In this document: in pieces, positions 24,164 to 32,159 of the stretch | Position numbering within the stretch: position 1 is the stretch's first letter | How the letters are laid out: every line of letters begins with the position of its first letter | Made by a program: the position numbers and the translations under genes | Notes under the pieces: generated by a model | What the model was told of the DNA's origin: nothing | Seen by the model: only the letters and a program-made list of their open reading frames with translations | Databases searched by the model: none | Source of the DNA: JADKFD01 sp050250665 | Lineage (GTDB): Bacteria > Pseudomonadota > Gammaproteobacteria > Xanthomonadales > SZUA-5 | Assembly (NCBI GenBank): GCA_050250665.1 | Contig: JBFWOF010000060.1 | Location: 1-33,012, forward strand | Reading direction: 5' to 3' | Length of the DNA stretch: 33,012 bases

Positions 24164-24644
24164 TTGGACCGGGGCGCGAGCCTGAGCGTTGAGCGCTGTT
24201 GTGGGCGCGGACCTACCGGGACACGCTTCACAGCGAACACCGTATTCCTGGCGTAGCGCGGCTCCGGCGCGCAAAGGGCATGGACCGGGCGTAGACCTCG
24301 ATCGCGCCGGCGGCCGCGACGTCGCCTGCATCGACCCGGAACCGTCCACGGGCCATGAACGACCTTGTCGGATCGGAGTGGCATTGAGGAGGGACGCGCG
24401 CCTGCGCGGCCGCTCTTGATCCCCGGACAAGACAAAGCGGCGCCGCAGCGCGGCGCCCTCCACCGCAAAGGTTCGAAGCACACGGAACGCGGTCCATCGA
24501 GAGCCACCTGTATCGGTCCGATACTGCGCACGGACCATGAACTGGCCCGCTGCGCGTAGCCTGGTGTGCCGCGCAGCGGCTCACCGGGGCTCTTCCGCAT
24601 CACCGCCCGGAGAGCGCCACGCGCACTTCGGGCTACAAAAGTGC
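24164..24644. other. 481-bp gene-free, repeat-rich spacer
   Basis: No supported gene. It holds the 30-bp inverted partner (24392-24421, GGACGCGCGCCTGCGCGGCC...) of 21824-21853, then a GCGGCGCC-rich stretch. Towards the tricorn-like stop codon it has palindromic words CCGCTGCGCG (24548) and CGCGCAGCGG (24571) and ends with CACTTCGGGCTAC, which looks like part of another dispersed repeat. It separates two converging genes. Confidence 0.5.
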
Positions 24645-27600
24645 TCAATCCAGTGGCTGCCCCGGCTTGCCGAAATCGCTGGGCGCGGGCGGCGCCTTGA
24701 TCTCGGGCAGCGGCTGCTTTTCGAGCTCGGCGAGCAGCACTTCGACCGCCTTCTCGATGCTGGGATCGCGACCCTGCGAGAGCAGGTGCGGCGCATCGAT
24801 GACCTCGATGTCCGGGCTGACGCCTTCGTTCTCGACGGCCCAGTTGCCGTTCTTGTCCATGAACCTGAAGGTGGCGGCGGTGATGGTGCCGCCGTCGACC
24901 AGTCCGGGGTTGCCGGAGACGCCAATCAAGCCGCCCCAGGTGCGGGTGCCGATCAGGGTGCCGAGCTTGAGCTCGCGGAAGTAGAAGGGCAGCGCGTCAC
25001 CGCCGGAGGAGGACTGGCCGTTGATCAGCATGGCCTTGGGGCCGCGGTGCGACAGCAGCGGCTGTGCCTGCGGCTCCAGACCACGACGCTTCCAGTAGTT
25101 CAGCGGCTTGCGGGCCAGAATCTCGATCATGCGGTCGGGGATGAAGCCGCCGCCGTTGTAGCGATCGTCGATGATCAGCGCGTCCTTGTCGATCTGACTG
25201 GGGAACTGCTTGAACAGCTCGCGATTACCCTCGAACAGGGTGTTCGGCAGATGGATGTAGCCGATGCGGCCGCCCGAGAGTCGGTCGACCAGGGCGCGGC
25301 GCCCGGCCACCCAGTCCAGATAGCGCAAGCCCTCTTCGCTGCTCTGGGCCTTGACCAGCACCTTGCGTGCGCCGCCAGCGGCTGGCTTGTCATTGATCAT
25401 CAGCTCGACCAGACGCCCGGCTTTGTTTTCCAGCAGCTGGTAGAAGTTCTGCACCGAGTTGCTGGGACGACCGTCGACGGCGACGATGTACTCGCCCGGC
25501 TTGACCTCAATCCCCGGCTGGGTCAGCGGCGAGCGGAAGCCCTCGGACCAGTTCTGGCCCGGATAGATCTTGGCGATGCGGAAATAGCCAGAGGGATCGG
25601 CCTCGATCTCGGCGCCGAGGAACCCGCCGGCCTTGCGCTCCACCTGCGGTTCGTCACCGCGGTCGACATAGATATGTCCGGCATTAAGCTCACCGGCCAT
25701 CTCATTGATGATGAAATCCAGATCATTGCGATGGGTGACGCTGGGCAGCAGCGCGGCGTACTTCTGGTAGACCGCTTCCCAGTCATTGCCGTGCATGCCG
25801 GGGTCATAAAACCAGTCGCGCCAGATACGCCAGGCGTCGCGCAGGATCTGCGCCCATTCGACCCGCGGATCGATGCGCTGCTCCAGATGACTCAGGTCCA
25901 GCGTCTTGCTGCTGTCCTGATCGGGCTTGGCCTCGGCGATGCCGATCTTGTTCGGCGGCGCCCGGAACAACACCTTCTCGCCGTCGGCCGACAGGGTATA
26001 GCCGACGATGCCCTTGAGGATGGTCGAGGCCTTGGCCGCCTCCAGATCGTAGAAGCGCAGCTCACCGGGACCGCCCTGCGGATTGTCAACGGCCACAAAG
26101 AACACGCCACGGCCATTGGCGCCAAGCCCCGCATAGCTGCCGGCAGGCACTTCCAGCGCGGTCACGCGGTCATCGAAACCGGCCAGATCAAAGCGCAGCG
26201 GCTTGTCGGCTTTCTTGTCCGGCTTTGCGCCGTCGGCCGGCGCCTCAGCCTCGGCCTTGGCAATCTCGTCGCTCTTGGGCATGCCCAGCGCCGGGCCGTC
26301 CTTGGCCAGCGTGGCCACGTAGATGCGGGTGGCGTTGGTGTACAGATAGTTGAATTCGTAGCTGGAAAAACTCAGGTTGTGATCGCGGTTGGACAGGAAA
26401 TACAGATACCGCCCCTGTGGATCGAAGGCCGGGTTGGCGGCATCGAACTGGCCCTGGGTCAGCTGCGTGGCGCGGCCGTCGATGGCGTAGTGCCAGAGTC
26501 GCTGCAAACCGGTGGCATCGGTCTTCACGTAGACCAGATGCTGGCTGTCCGGCGACCACACATAGTCGGTGATCTCGTTGCCGATGGTGGCGGTATCGGC
26601 ATCCACGGTGCGCCCGCTGGCCATGTCGACCACCCGCAGACGGTTGAGCTTGTCGCCATAGGCCATGCGCTTGCCATCCGGCGACCACACCGGCGGGAAG
26701 CGCCAGATGCTGCCGTCCTGGGTCACGCGGCGGGCCGCACCGCTACCATCAGAGGGCCGCACGTAGATCTCGTATTCGCCGCTGGCATCGGACAGATAGG
26801 CCACCTGCTGGCCATCCGGCGAGAAGCTGGCGCTGATTTCGCGCGCCGCCGGCGTGTAGCTGATGTTGCGGATTTCACCATCCTTGGCCGGCACCGTATA
26901 GAGCTCGCCGCGGGCCGCGATCAGGGCGCGTTCGCCCTTGGGCGAGAGATCGACGCTGTCGATCTGTCCGGCGACGTTCTTGATCGCCGGCAGCATCTCC
27001 GGCGAGTCGCCGCTGATGGTCACCGAAACCTGGCGGGTCTGATTGTCGGCCGGCGTGTACAGCCACAGACCACCGGCCTGCTCGAAGACGATGGCATCGC
27101 TGCCGGCGCTCGGCCAGAGTACGTCGAAGTCCCGGAAATCGGTCACCCTGGTGGCCTCGCCGCCCTGCGGCGACACCTTCCACAGGTTCAGCGTGTACTC
27201 GCGATCGGAGGTGAAATAGACGCTGTCGCCCACCCAGGTGGGCTGATTGTCGGTGGCGCGGTGATCGGTCAGGCGGCGGGAATCGTTGTTCTTGAGGTCA
27301 TACACCCAGACATCCTGGGCGCGGCCCCCGCGTGTGCGCTTCCAGGTGCGGAACTCGCGATCGATGGGCGTGTAGACATAGCTGTTGCCGTCCGGCGAGA
27401 GCATGCCGCCGCCGGTCTCCGGCACCGGCATCGGCTGTTCCATGCCACCGGCAAAGGGCACCAGATAGGGCTGTCCAGCGCGGTCATCGAAAGCCAGACG
27501 ATTCATGCGTACGACAATGTTCTGGCCGTCCGGGGTCCAGTCGAGCACGCGGTAATCGAAGCCACCGCGCGGTGGCTGCGGACCGACATCCGAATAGAAG

Positions 27601-27911
27601 GTCAGCTGCCGTGGCGGCGCCGAGCCGTCTGCCGGAATCACCCAGACCTGGCGAGTGCCCGAATAATGGGCGGAAAAGGCGATCCAGCGGCCGTCCGGCG
27701 AAAACTTCGGAAACAGTTCCAGACCCGGATGCGAGGTCAGGCGCGTGGCCGCACCGCCGTTGCGGGACACCGTGTAGATGTCGCCGGCATGCACAAAGGC
27801 AATCTGGCTGGCAGACACATCCGGATAGCGCAGCAGGCGCGATTCGGCCGAGGCCGAGAGCGGCGCAAACGCCGCAGCTAGGGCCAGGCCCAGGACGATG
27901 CGAGGATTCAA
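24645..27911 (-). CDS. Secreted tricorn-like S41 peptidase
   Basis: A 1088-residue exported protease, close to archaeal tricorn (1071). The signal peptide MNPRIVLGLALAAAFAPLSASA ends before ESRLLRYPD. Beta-propeller repeats follow (about 25-620), with recurring FSPDGRWIAF, SPDGQQVAYLS and WSPDGKRMAYG words. A helical part, a PDZ-like domain (about 740-850, PGEYIVAVDGRPS) and the S41 catalytic domain come next. S969 in INGQSSSGGDALPF aligns with the tricorn nucleophile; GYIHLPNTLFEG and the acidic VENEGVSPDIEV (E1027/E1029) supply the other expected residues. The role is probably periplasmic peptide degradation. The start is TTG at 27911 with GGAG six bases upstream; the frame stays open to 28379 but only through repeats. 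The isoaspartyl peptidase gene is upstream on the same strand. Confidence 0.88.
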   Translation of the reverse strand: MNPRIVLGLALAAAFAPLSASAESRLLRYPDVSASQIAFVHAGDIYTVSRNGGAATRLTSHPGLELFPKFSPDGRWIAFSAHYSGTRQVWVIPADGSAPPRQLTFYSDVGPQPPRGGFDYRVLDWTPDGQNIVVRMNRLAFDDRAGQPYLVPFAGGMEQPMPVPETGGGMLSPDGNSYVYTPIDREFRTWKRTRGGRAQDVWVYDLKNNDSRRLTDHRATDNQPTWVGDSVYFTSDREYTLNLWKVSPQGGEATRVTDFRDFDVLWPSAGSDAIVFEQAGGLWLYTPADNQTRQVSVTISGDSPEMLPAIKNVAGQIDSVDLSPKGERALIAARGELYTVPAKDGEIRNISYTPAAREISASFSPDGQQVAYLSDASGEYEIYVRPSDGSGAARRVTQDGSIWRFPPVWSPDGKRMAYGDKLNRLRVVDMASGRTVDADTATIGNEITDYVWSPDSQHLVYVKTDATGLQRLWHYAIDGRATQLTQGQFDAANPAFDPQGRYLYFLSNRDHNLSFSSYEFNYLYTNATRIYVATLAKDGPALGMPKSDEIAKAEAEAPADGAKPDKKADKPLRFDLAGFDDRVTALEVPAGSYAGLGANGRGVFFVAVDNPQGGPGELRFYDLEAAKASTILKGIVGYTLSADGEKVLFRAPPNKIGIAEAKPDQDSSKTLDLSHLEQRIDPRVEWAQILRDAWRIWRDWFYDPGMHGNDWEAVYQKYAALLPSVTHRNDLDFIINEMAGELNAGHIYVDRGDEPQVERKAGGFLGAEIEADPSGYFRIAKIYPGQNWSEGFRSPLTQPGIEVKPGEYIVAVDGRPSNSVQNFYQLLENKAGRLVELMINDKPAAGGARKVLVKAQSSEEGLRYLDWVAGRRALVDRLSGGRIGYIHLPNTLFEGNRELFKQFPSQIDKDALIIDDRYNGGGFIPDRMIEILARKPLNYWKRRGLEPQAQPLLSHRGPKAMLINGQSSSGGDALPFYFRELKLGTLIGTRTWGGLIGVSGNPGLVDGGTITAATFRFMDKNGNWAVENEGVSPDIEVIDAPHLLSQGRDPSIEKAVEVLLAELEKQPLPEIKAPPAPSDFGKPGQPLD

Positions 27912-27991
27912 GAGAGGCTCCGGGTTACACGCGGGGGCTTGGAGGATAGGGGCAAGCGGCGCAATGTGCGTGTGACGGAAGTCCGGGGCGC

Positions 27992-28062
27992 GGGGCACGG
28001 GGCATGGGGAATGGGGCACGGGAAAGGCTACGGGGATTTGGGCTCTGGTGGGTCCGGACTTG
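27992..28062 (+). repeat. Degenerate heptamer array plus conserved flank (copy 2)
   Basis: GGGGCAC, GGGGCAT, GGGGAAT, GGGGCAC, then GGGAAAGGCTA and, further on, GGTGGGTCCGGACTTG. It is the counterpart of 21535-21602 in the same orientation. It forms part of the 343-bp spacer between the tricorn-like gene and the isoaspartyl peptidase gene, which is filled almost entirely by three repeat types. Confidence 0.7.
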
Positions 28063-28081
28063 CACCGCCCACCAGACGCCG

Positions 28082-28178
28082 CGTCATTGCGAGGAGCGTA
28101 GCGACGAAGCAATCCAGCGCTTGTGCGGACATGGGTCTGGATTGCTTCCCCCGGATCGCGTCCGGGGTCGCAATGACG
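28082..28178 (+). repeat. 97-bp CGTCATTGCGAGGAGC palindromic element (copy 2)
   Basis: Same length and closely similar in sequence to the reverse complement of 21898-21994, with terminal CGTCATTGCGA and TCGCAATGACG and internal GAAGCAATCCAG/CTGGATTGCTTC pairing. The two copies are in opposite orientation and enclose the secreted hydrolase and tricorn-like genes. No transposase is associated. Confidence 0.85.
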
Positions 28179-28188
28179 CCGGGGGTTT

Positions 28189-28251
28189 AGTCCCGAGTCC
28201 CGAGTCCCGAGTCCCGAGTCCCGAGTCCCGAGTCCCGAGTCCCGAGTCCCG
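28189..28251. repeat. Nine perfect tandem AGTCCCG heptamers
   Basis: 63 bp made of nine identical 7-bp units, ending 3 bp from the stop codon of the isoaspartyl peptidase gene. Perfect identity of the units suggests recent slippage and probable copy-number variation between strains. The array is about 280 bp upstream of the tricorn-like start on the same transcript strand. Confidence 0.95.
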
Positions 28252-28254
28252 CTC

Positions 28255-29238
28255 CTACGGTTCCCCGTAGATCGCCACCACGCGCTTGCCGTCGCCATCG
28301 ATGGCGGCGCGGTACATGCCGCTGGTGTTGAAGGGCATGCGCACCAGGCCCTGGCGGTCGAGAACGATGACGCCGCCATTGCCGCCGAGTCTGGGTACCT
28401 GCTGCATGATCACGGTATCGGCGGCCTCGGCCAGGCTGGCCTTGCCGTAGCGCACGCGGGCACAGATGTCGTGGGCCACGTTGAGGCGGATGAAGTACTC
28501 GCCCCAGCCGGTGGCCGACACGGCGCAGCCTTCATCGGCCCAGGTGCCGGCGCCGATGATCGGGGCGTCGCCGACCCGGCCATAGCGCTTCAGAGTCATG
28601 CCGCCGGTCGAGGTTCCGGCCGCCAGATGGCCCTTCCGGTCCAGTGCCACGGCGCCCACGGTACCGATGTAGTGCCAGACCGGTACCGCGGCCACGGGCT
28701 TTGCGGCGGCATCGGCCTTGGCCTTCAGATACTGCTGCCAGCGCGCCTCGGTGCGGAAATACTCGGGCTTGACGCGTTCCACGCCCACTTCCGTGGCAAA
28801 GGTCTCGGCCCCGGCACCCACCATCATCACGTGCACCGAGCGTTCCATGACCGCACGCGCCAGCAGGATCGGGTTCTTGACCGTGGTGAGCCCGGCGACG
28901 GCACCGGCGTTCTGGGTGGCGCCGTCCATGATCGAGGCATCCAGCTCATTGGTACCGGCATCAGTGAAGACCGCGCCCTTGCCGGCATTGAAATGGGGTG
29001 AGTCTTCCAGCCGCGTGATCACGGCGACGACCGCATCCAGAGACTCCCCGCCCTTCTCCAGCACCGCGTAACCGGCGTCCAGCGCCGCTTCCAGATCGGC
29101 GCGGATTTCCGCCTCCTGTTCCTCGCTCATCGAGCCGCGGTCGATGGTGCCGGCGCCGCCGTGGATGGCCAGCGCGATCGGTTGCTCCGCGGCCAGAGCG
29201 CCGGAACAGAACAGAGACAGGGCCAGCCATGCGCGCAT
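28255..29238 (-). CDS. Secreted isoaspartyl peptidase / type 2 asparaginase
   Basis: An Ntn-hydrolase that cleaves isoaspartyl dipeptides and, more weakly, L-asparagine. The 327-residue precursor has a signal peptide (MRAWLALSLFCSGALA), so it is probably periplasmic. IALAIHGGAGTI (21-32) and NAGKGAVFT (84-92) are family landmarks. Autocleavage is expected between G192 and T193 (HYIGTVGAVALD), making T193 the nucleophile; HLAAGTSTGGMTLKRYGRVG (204-223) forms the substrate pocket. ATG at 29238 has AAGGA seven bases upstream; the frame is open to 29397 without support. It lies upstream of the tricorn-like gene, which suggests a shared role in breaking down peptides in the envelope. Confidence 0.92.
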   Translation of the reverse strand: MRAWLALSLFCSGALAAEQPIALAIHGGAGTIDRGSMSEEQEAEIRADLEAALDAGYAVLEKGGESLDAVVAVITRLEDSPHFNAGKGAVFTDAGTNELDASIMDGATQNAGAVAGLTTVKNPILLARAVMERSVHVMMVGAGAETFATEVGVERVKPEYFRTEARWQQYLKAKADAAAKPVAAVPVWHYIGTVGAVALDRKGHLAAGTSTGGMTLKRYGRVGDAPIIGAGTWADEGCAVSATGWGEYFIRLNVAHDICARVRYGKASLAEAADTVIMQQVPRLGGNGGVIVLDRQGLVRMPFNTSGMYRAAIDGDGKRVVAIYGEP

Positions 29239-29340
29239 CGGAAATCCTTGAGGCTTGATCGAAGACTTGAAGCCTAGCGCAAAGCGCGCATTCGGAAGGT
29301 CATGCCGAACGCGCGGCGATCCCCTTCCCGCGTGGCTGTT

Positions 29341-29375
29341 GTAGGTCACGTTGAGCGCGCAGCGATCTACGTGAC
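29341..29375 (+). repeat. GTAGGTCACGTTG palindromic element
   Basis: A 35-bp copy, GTAGGTCACGTTGAGCGCGC then AGCGATCTACGTGAC, in the 201-bp gap between truC and the isoaspartyl peptidase gene. It is one of the cleaner members of the family. Confidence 0.8.
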
Positions 29376-29439
29376 GCGGTGACGCCCCACAGTCCACCGT
29401 CGAGCAATCGTCACCTGGCCACTGCGCGGCCTACCCCAG

Positions 29440-30150
29440 CTATACGTCAGTCTCGCCAAACAGCGCCAGGGCGCGCTCGAACGCGCTATCGAAGGGTGCT
29501 TCCACCGTCACCATGGCGCCTTCCTGGGGATCGGCGAACTGCAGTCGACGCGCGTGCAGCAGCAATCGATGCACGCCATAGTGCTGCCGGAACAGGCGGT
29601 TGTGTTCGCCCTTGCCGTATTTGACGTCGCCGACGATCGGATGGGCGGCGTGCTTCAGATGGCGACGGATCTGATGGTAGCGACCGGTCTCGGGCAAGGC
29701 CTCGACCAGCGCATAGCGGGCCTCGGGATGACGCGCCAGCGGAATGGCCAGGCGCAGACGCGCCAAGGTACGGAACTCGGTCAGCGCCGGTTTGCCCTGG
29801 CCGCGTCCGGAGGCGCCCGACAGAGGATGGTCGACCTGAAACTGCTCGGCCGGTTCACCGCGGACCACGGCGATATAGGTCTTGATCACCGCCCGCGACT
29901 GGAACTGCGCCGACAGCTCCGCCGCCGTGCGCGCGTCCAGTGACAACAGCAGCACACCGCTGGTGGCATGGTCCAGTCGATGGATCGCATGGATGCGATC
30001 GACGCCGAGCTGGCGCCGCAGCAGTCCCAGCAGCGTTGCTTCACGCGGGCCGGTGTAGGTGGATTCGTAGACGCTGAGGCCGGCCGGCTTGTTCACCGCC
30101 AGCCAGTGATCGGCGCGCGCCAGGATTTCGATCGAATCGATCTCGCTCAT
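29440..30150 (-). CDS. truC: RluA-family pseudouridine synthase, TruC-like
   Basis: Isomerises a uridine in RNA; E. coli TruC modifies U65 of some tRNAs. The 236-residue protein has the RluA motif IHRLDHATSGVLLLS with catalytic D60 and no N-terminal S4 domain. It also has VEALPETGRYHQIRRHLKHA followed by HPIVGDVKYGKGEHNRLF, matching TruC more than RluA, RluC or RluD. ATG at 30150 is 19 bp after the rimK stop codon with no obvious ribosome site, so translation may be coupled. The frame extends into rimK up to 30228 but those residues are not family-like. TruC versus another single-domain member is a judgement from memory. Confidence 0.82.
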   Translation of the reverse strand: MSEIDSIEILARADHWLAVNKPAGLSVYESTYTGPREATLLGLLRRQLGVDRIHAIHRLDHATSGVLLLSLDARTAAELSAQFQSRAVIKTYIAVVRGEPAEQFQVDHPLSGASGRGQGKPALTEFRTLARLRLAIPLARHPEARYALVEALPETGRYHQIRRHLKHAAHPIVGDVKYGKGEHNRLFRQHYGVHRLLLHARRLQFADPQEGAMVTVEAPFDSAFERALALFGETDV

Positions 30151-30169
30151 GAGGGCAGCACCGGCGCGT

Positions 30170-31057
30170 TCATCGGCTGCGGCGACGCACCGAGCGCTCG
30201 ATGTACTCGATGACCACACCCGCCACATCGATGCCGGAGGCGCCCTCGATGCCCTCCAGCCCCGGGGAGGAATTCACTTCCAGCACCAACGGACCGCGGT
30301 CCGAGCGCAGCAGATCGACACCGGCAATGCCCAGGCCCATGGTTGCGGCGGCGCGTATCGCGGTGGCCCGCTCCTCGCGGGTCAGCTTGACCCTGAGCGC
30401 ACTGCCGCCACGATGCAGATTGGAGCGGAACTCGCCTTCGCGGGCCTGACGCATCATGGTCGCCACCACCTTGCCGCCGACCACGAATGCGCGCAGATCC
30501 GAGCCCTTGGCCTCGCGCACGAATTCCTGCATCAGGAAGTGCGCCTTGACGCCCCTGAAGGCCTCGGCCAGGCTGATCGACGCCGCCAGATTCTCGGCCA
30601 GCACCACGCCCTGCCCCTGGGTGCCCTCGACCAGCTTCAGCACATGCGGCGGATCGCCCAGCATGGCCACCAGATCATCGGTGTCATCGGGACTGTGGGC
30701 GCAGACGGTGGTCGGCAGGCCGATGCCCTGCTGTGACAGCAACTGCATCGAACGCAGCTTGTCGCGAGCGCGGCCGATGCCATCGGCGCTGTTGACGGTG
30801 TACACGCCCATGGTCTCGAACTGGCGGACCACGGCCGTGCCATAGAAGGTGATCGAGGCGCCGATGCGGGGAATGATGGCGTCGAAGCCTTCCAGCACCT
30901 TGCCCTTGTAGTGAATCTCGGCCAACCCCGGGCTGATGCGCATGTAGCAGCGCAGCGGATCGACCACCTGTACCGTGTGGCCGCGCTGCTGCGCGGCTTC
31001 AACCAGCCTGCGGGTCGAATACAGTTTGCGGTTTCGCGACAGGATTCCCAGCCTCAC
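30170..31057 (-). CDS. rimK: RimK, ATP-grasp glutamate ligase
   Basis: Adds glutamate residues to the C-terminus of ribosomal protein S6 in species where this is characterised. The 295-residue protein has an ATP-grasp fold: the N-terminal MRLGILSRNRKLYSTRRLVE (1-20), the ATP-binding HVLKLVEGTQGQGVVLAE, LMQEFVREAKGSDLRAFVVG, RSNLHRGGSA, and the metal-binding VLEVNSSPGLEGIE. The GTG at 31057 overlaps the upstream protease gene's TGA by 4 bp (GTGA), which suggests translational coupling and fixes the start. In pseudomonads rimA, rimB and rimK act together; here the protease partner is present and no rimA is seen. Confidence 0.92.
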   Translation of the reverse strand: MRLGILSRNRKLYSTRRLVEAAQQRGHTVQVVDPLRCYMRISPGLAEIHYKGKVLEGFDAIIPRIGASITFYGTAVVRQFETMGVYTVNSADGIGRARDKLRSMQLLSQQGIGLPTTVCAHSPDDTDDLVAMLGDPPHVLKLVEGTQGQGVVLAENLAASISLAEAFRGVKAHFLMQEFVREAKGSDLRAFVVGGKVVATMMRQAREGEFRSNLHRGGSALRVKLTREERATAIRAAATMGLGIAGVDLLRSDRGPLVLEVNSSPGLEGIEGASGIDVAGVVIEYIERSVRRRSR

Positions 31058-31527
31058 GACGCGATCTCCCCAGGACGGCCGTAGACAAAGGAGCGAGCCG
31101 GATCGACCAACAGGCGTCCTTTCATGGCCGTGCGGCCAAGCAGCATCGGAAACAGCATGCGTCGACGGTCTGCCAGATTGACCTCGATCGGCCATTGCTC
31201 GCCGCCGATCCGCACCAGTGTGCGGATGAAGGGGCGCTTGCTGACATGACCACCGGAATCGGTCACGTTGCGCTCGTCGAGCACTTCCGCCTCGGATTCG
31301 ACGCCAGCGGAACCGCTGCCATCCGCTTCCAGCAGAAAGCGCACCCAGGGCGCGCCATCACGATGGAAGCGCTCCTGCCAGACCACATGCAGGGCCGAGC
31401 TGCGAGCACCGGTATCAATTTTTGCCTTGATCCCGGCAATGCCGAGCTCCGGCAAAGACAGCCATTCGCGCCAGCCGATGATGCGCGGCGGCGGGGCAAC
31501 CAACATTGGGGTTTCGATCAGGTCCAT
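31054..31527 (-). CDS. RimK-associated retropepsin-like protease (RimB-type)
   Basis: A 157-residue protein of the family earlier named ATP-dependent zinc protease and now regarded as retropepsin-like; it corresponds to RimB of pseudomonads. The signature KAKIDTGARSSALH (34-47) holds the catalytic D38-T-G-A. The C-terminal MLLGRTAMKGRLLVDPARSF is also typical. It overlaps rimK by 4 bp, and the two products probably act together on ribosomal protein S6 glutamylation. ATG at 31527 has no clear ribosome site; a second ATG at codon 8 is possible. Confidence 0.85.
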   Translation of the reverse strand: MDLIETPMLVAPPPRIIGWREWLSLPELGIAGIKAKIDTGARSSALHVVWQERFHRDGAPWVRFLLEADGSGSAGVESEAEVLDERNVTDSGGHVSKRPFIRTLVRIGGEQWPIEVNLADRRRMLFPMLLGRTAMKGRLLVDPARSFVYGRPGEIAS

Positions 31528-31719
31528 GGGTGCGCACGCTAGCAGACTCCGTGGTCGGCGGGATGCTCGAACCCGCCAATTTCCGCTTGTCGCCGGCTGT
31601 TCCAGCAGAGCGAAAAAGGTGGTTGTGATAGGCGCCAGGCTCGCATCCGGGCAGCGAATACCGCTAGAGTCGCGAAGCCGCCACGCTGCGGCGAGCGTAC
31701 TGATCAGCGAGGAGCAGCC

Positions 31720-32133
31720 ATGAGTTTCATGAGTGAGTTTCGCGATTTCGCGATGCGGGGCAACGTGGTCGATCTGGCGGTGGGTGTGGTCATCGGTGGT
31801 GCCTTCGGCAAGATCGTCGGCGCCCTGGTCGACAAGGTGCTGATGCCGCCGCTGGGTCTGGCCATGGGCGGCATCGACTTCGCCGACAAGAAATGGGTCA
31901 TCCAGCAGGCCGTGATGGACGCCGACAAGGTAGTCACCCCGGAAGTGGCCGTCGGCTACGGCGCCTTCATCAACGCCCTGATCCAGTTCCTGATCGTGGC
32001 CTGGGCCCTGTTCCTCGTGATCAAGGCCATGAACAAGCTGAAGAAGAAGGAAGAAGCAGCCCCAGCCGCCCCGCCGCCGACTCCGGAAGACGTGGCCCTG
32101 CTGCGCGAGATTCGGGATTTGCTGAAGAAATAG
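31720..32133 (+). CDS. mscL: Large-conductance mechanosensitive channel
   Basis: An inner-membrane homopentameric channel that opens at high membrane tension to release solutes on osmotic downshock. The 137-residue length matches E. coli (136). The N-terminal MSFMSEFRDFAMRGNVVDLA leads into TM1 (about 16-42, AVGVVIGGAFGKIVGALVDK), a periplasmic loop (43-79), TM2 (80-104, FINALIQFLIVAWALFLVIK), a KLKKKEE stretch, a Pro/Ala linker and the C-terminal bundle helix DVALLREIRDLLKK. ATG at 31720 follows GAGGAG. It stands alone, divergent from the rimB-like gene. Confidence 0.97.
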   Translation: MSFMSEFRDFAMRGNVVDLAVGVVIGGAFGKIVGALVDKVLMPPLGLAMGGIDFADKKWVIQQAVMDADKVVTPEVAVGYGAFINALIQFLIVAWALFLVIKAMNKLKKKEEAAPAAPPPTPEDVALLREIRDLLKK

Positions 32134-32159
32134 CGGACGCAGCGCCTGCTGTCGGGAGC

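Noticed and set aside
24537..27881. Plus-strand open frame of 1114 codons opposite the tricorn-like gene
   Set aside because: It is an antisense shadow of a GC-rich gene. The translation is Gly/Val/His-rich without motifs, while the minus strand has a signal peptide, propeller repeats, PDZ-like and S41 motifs.
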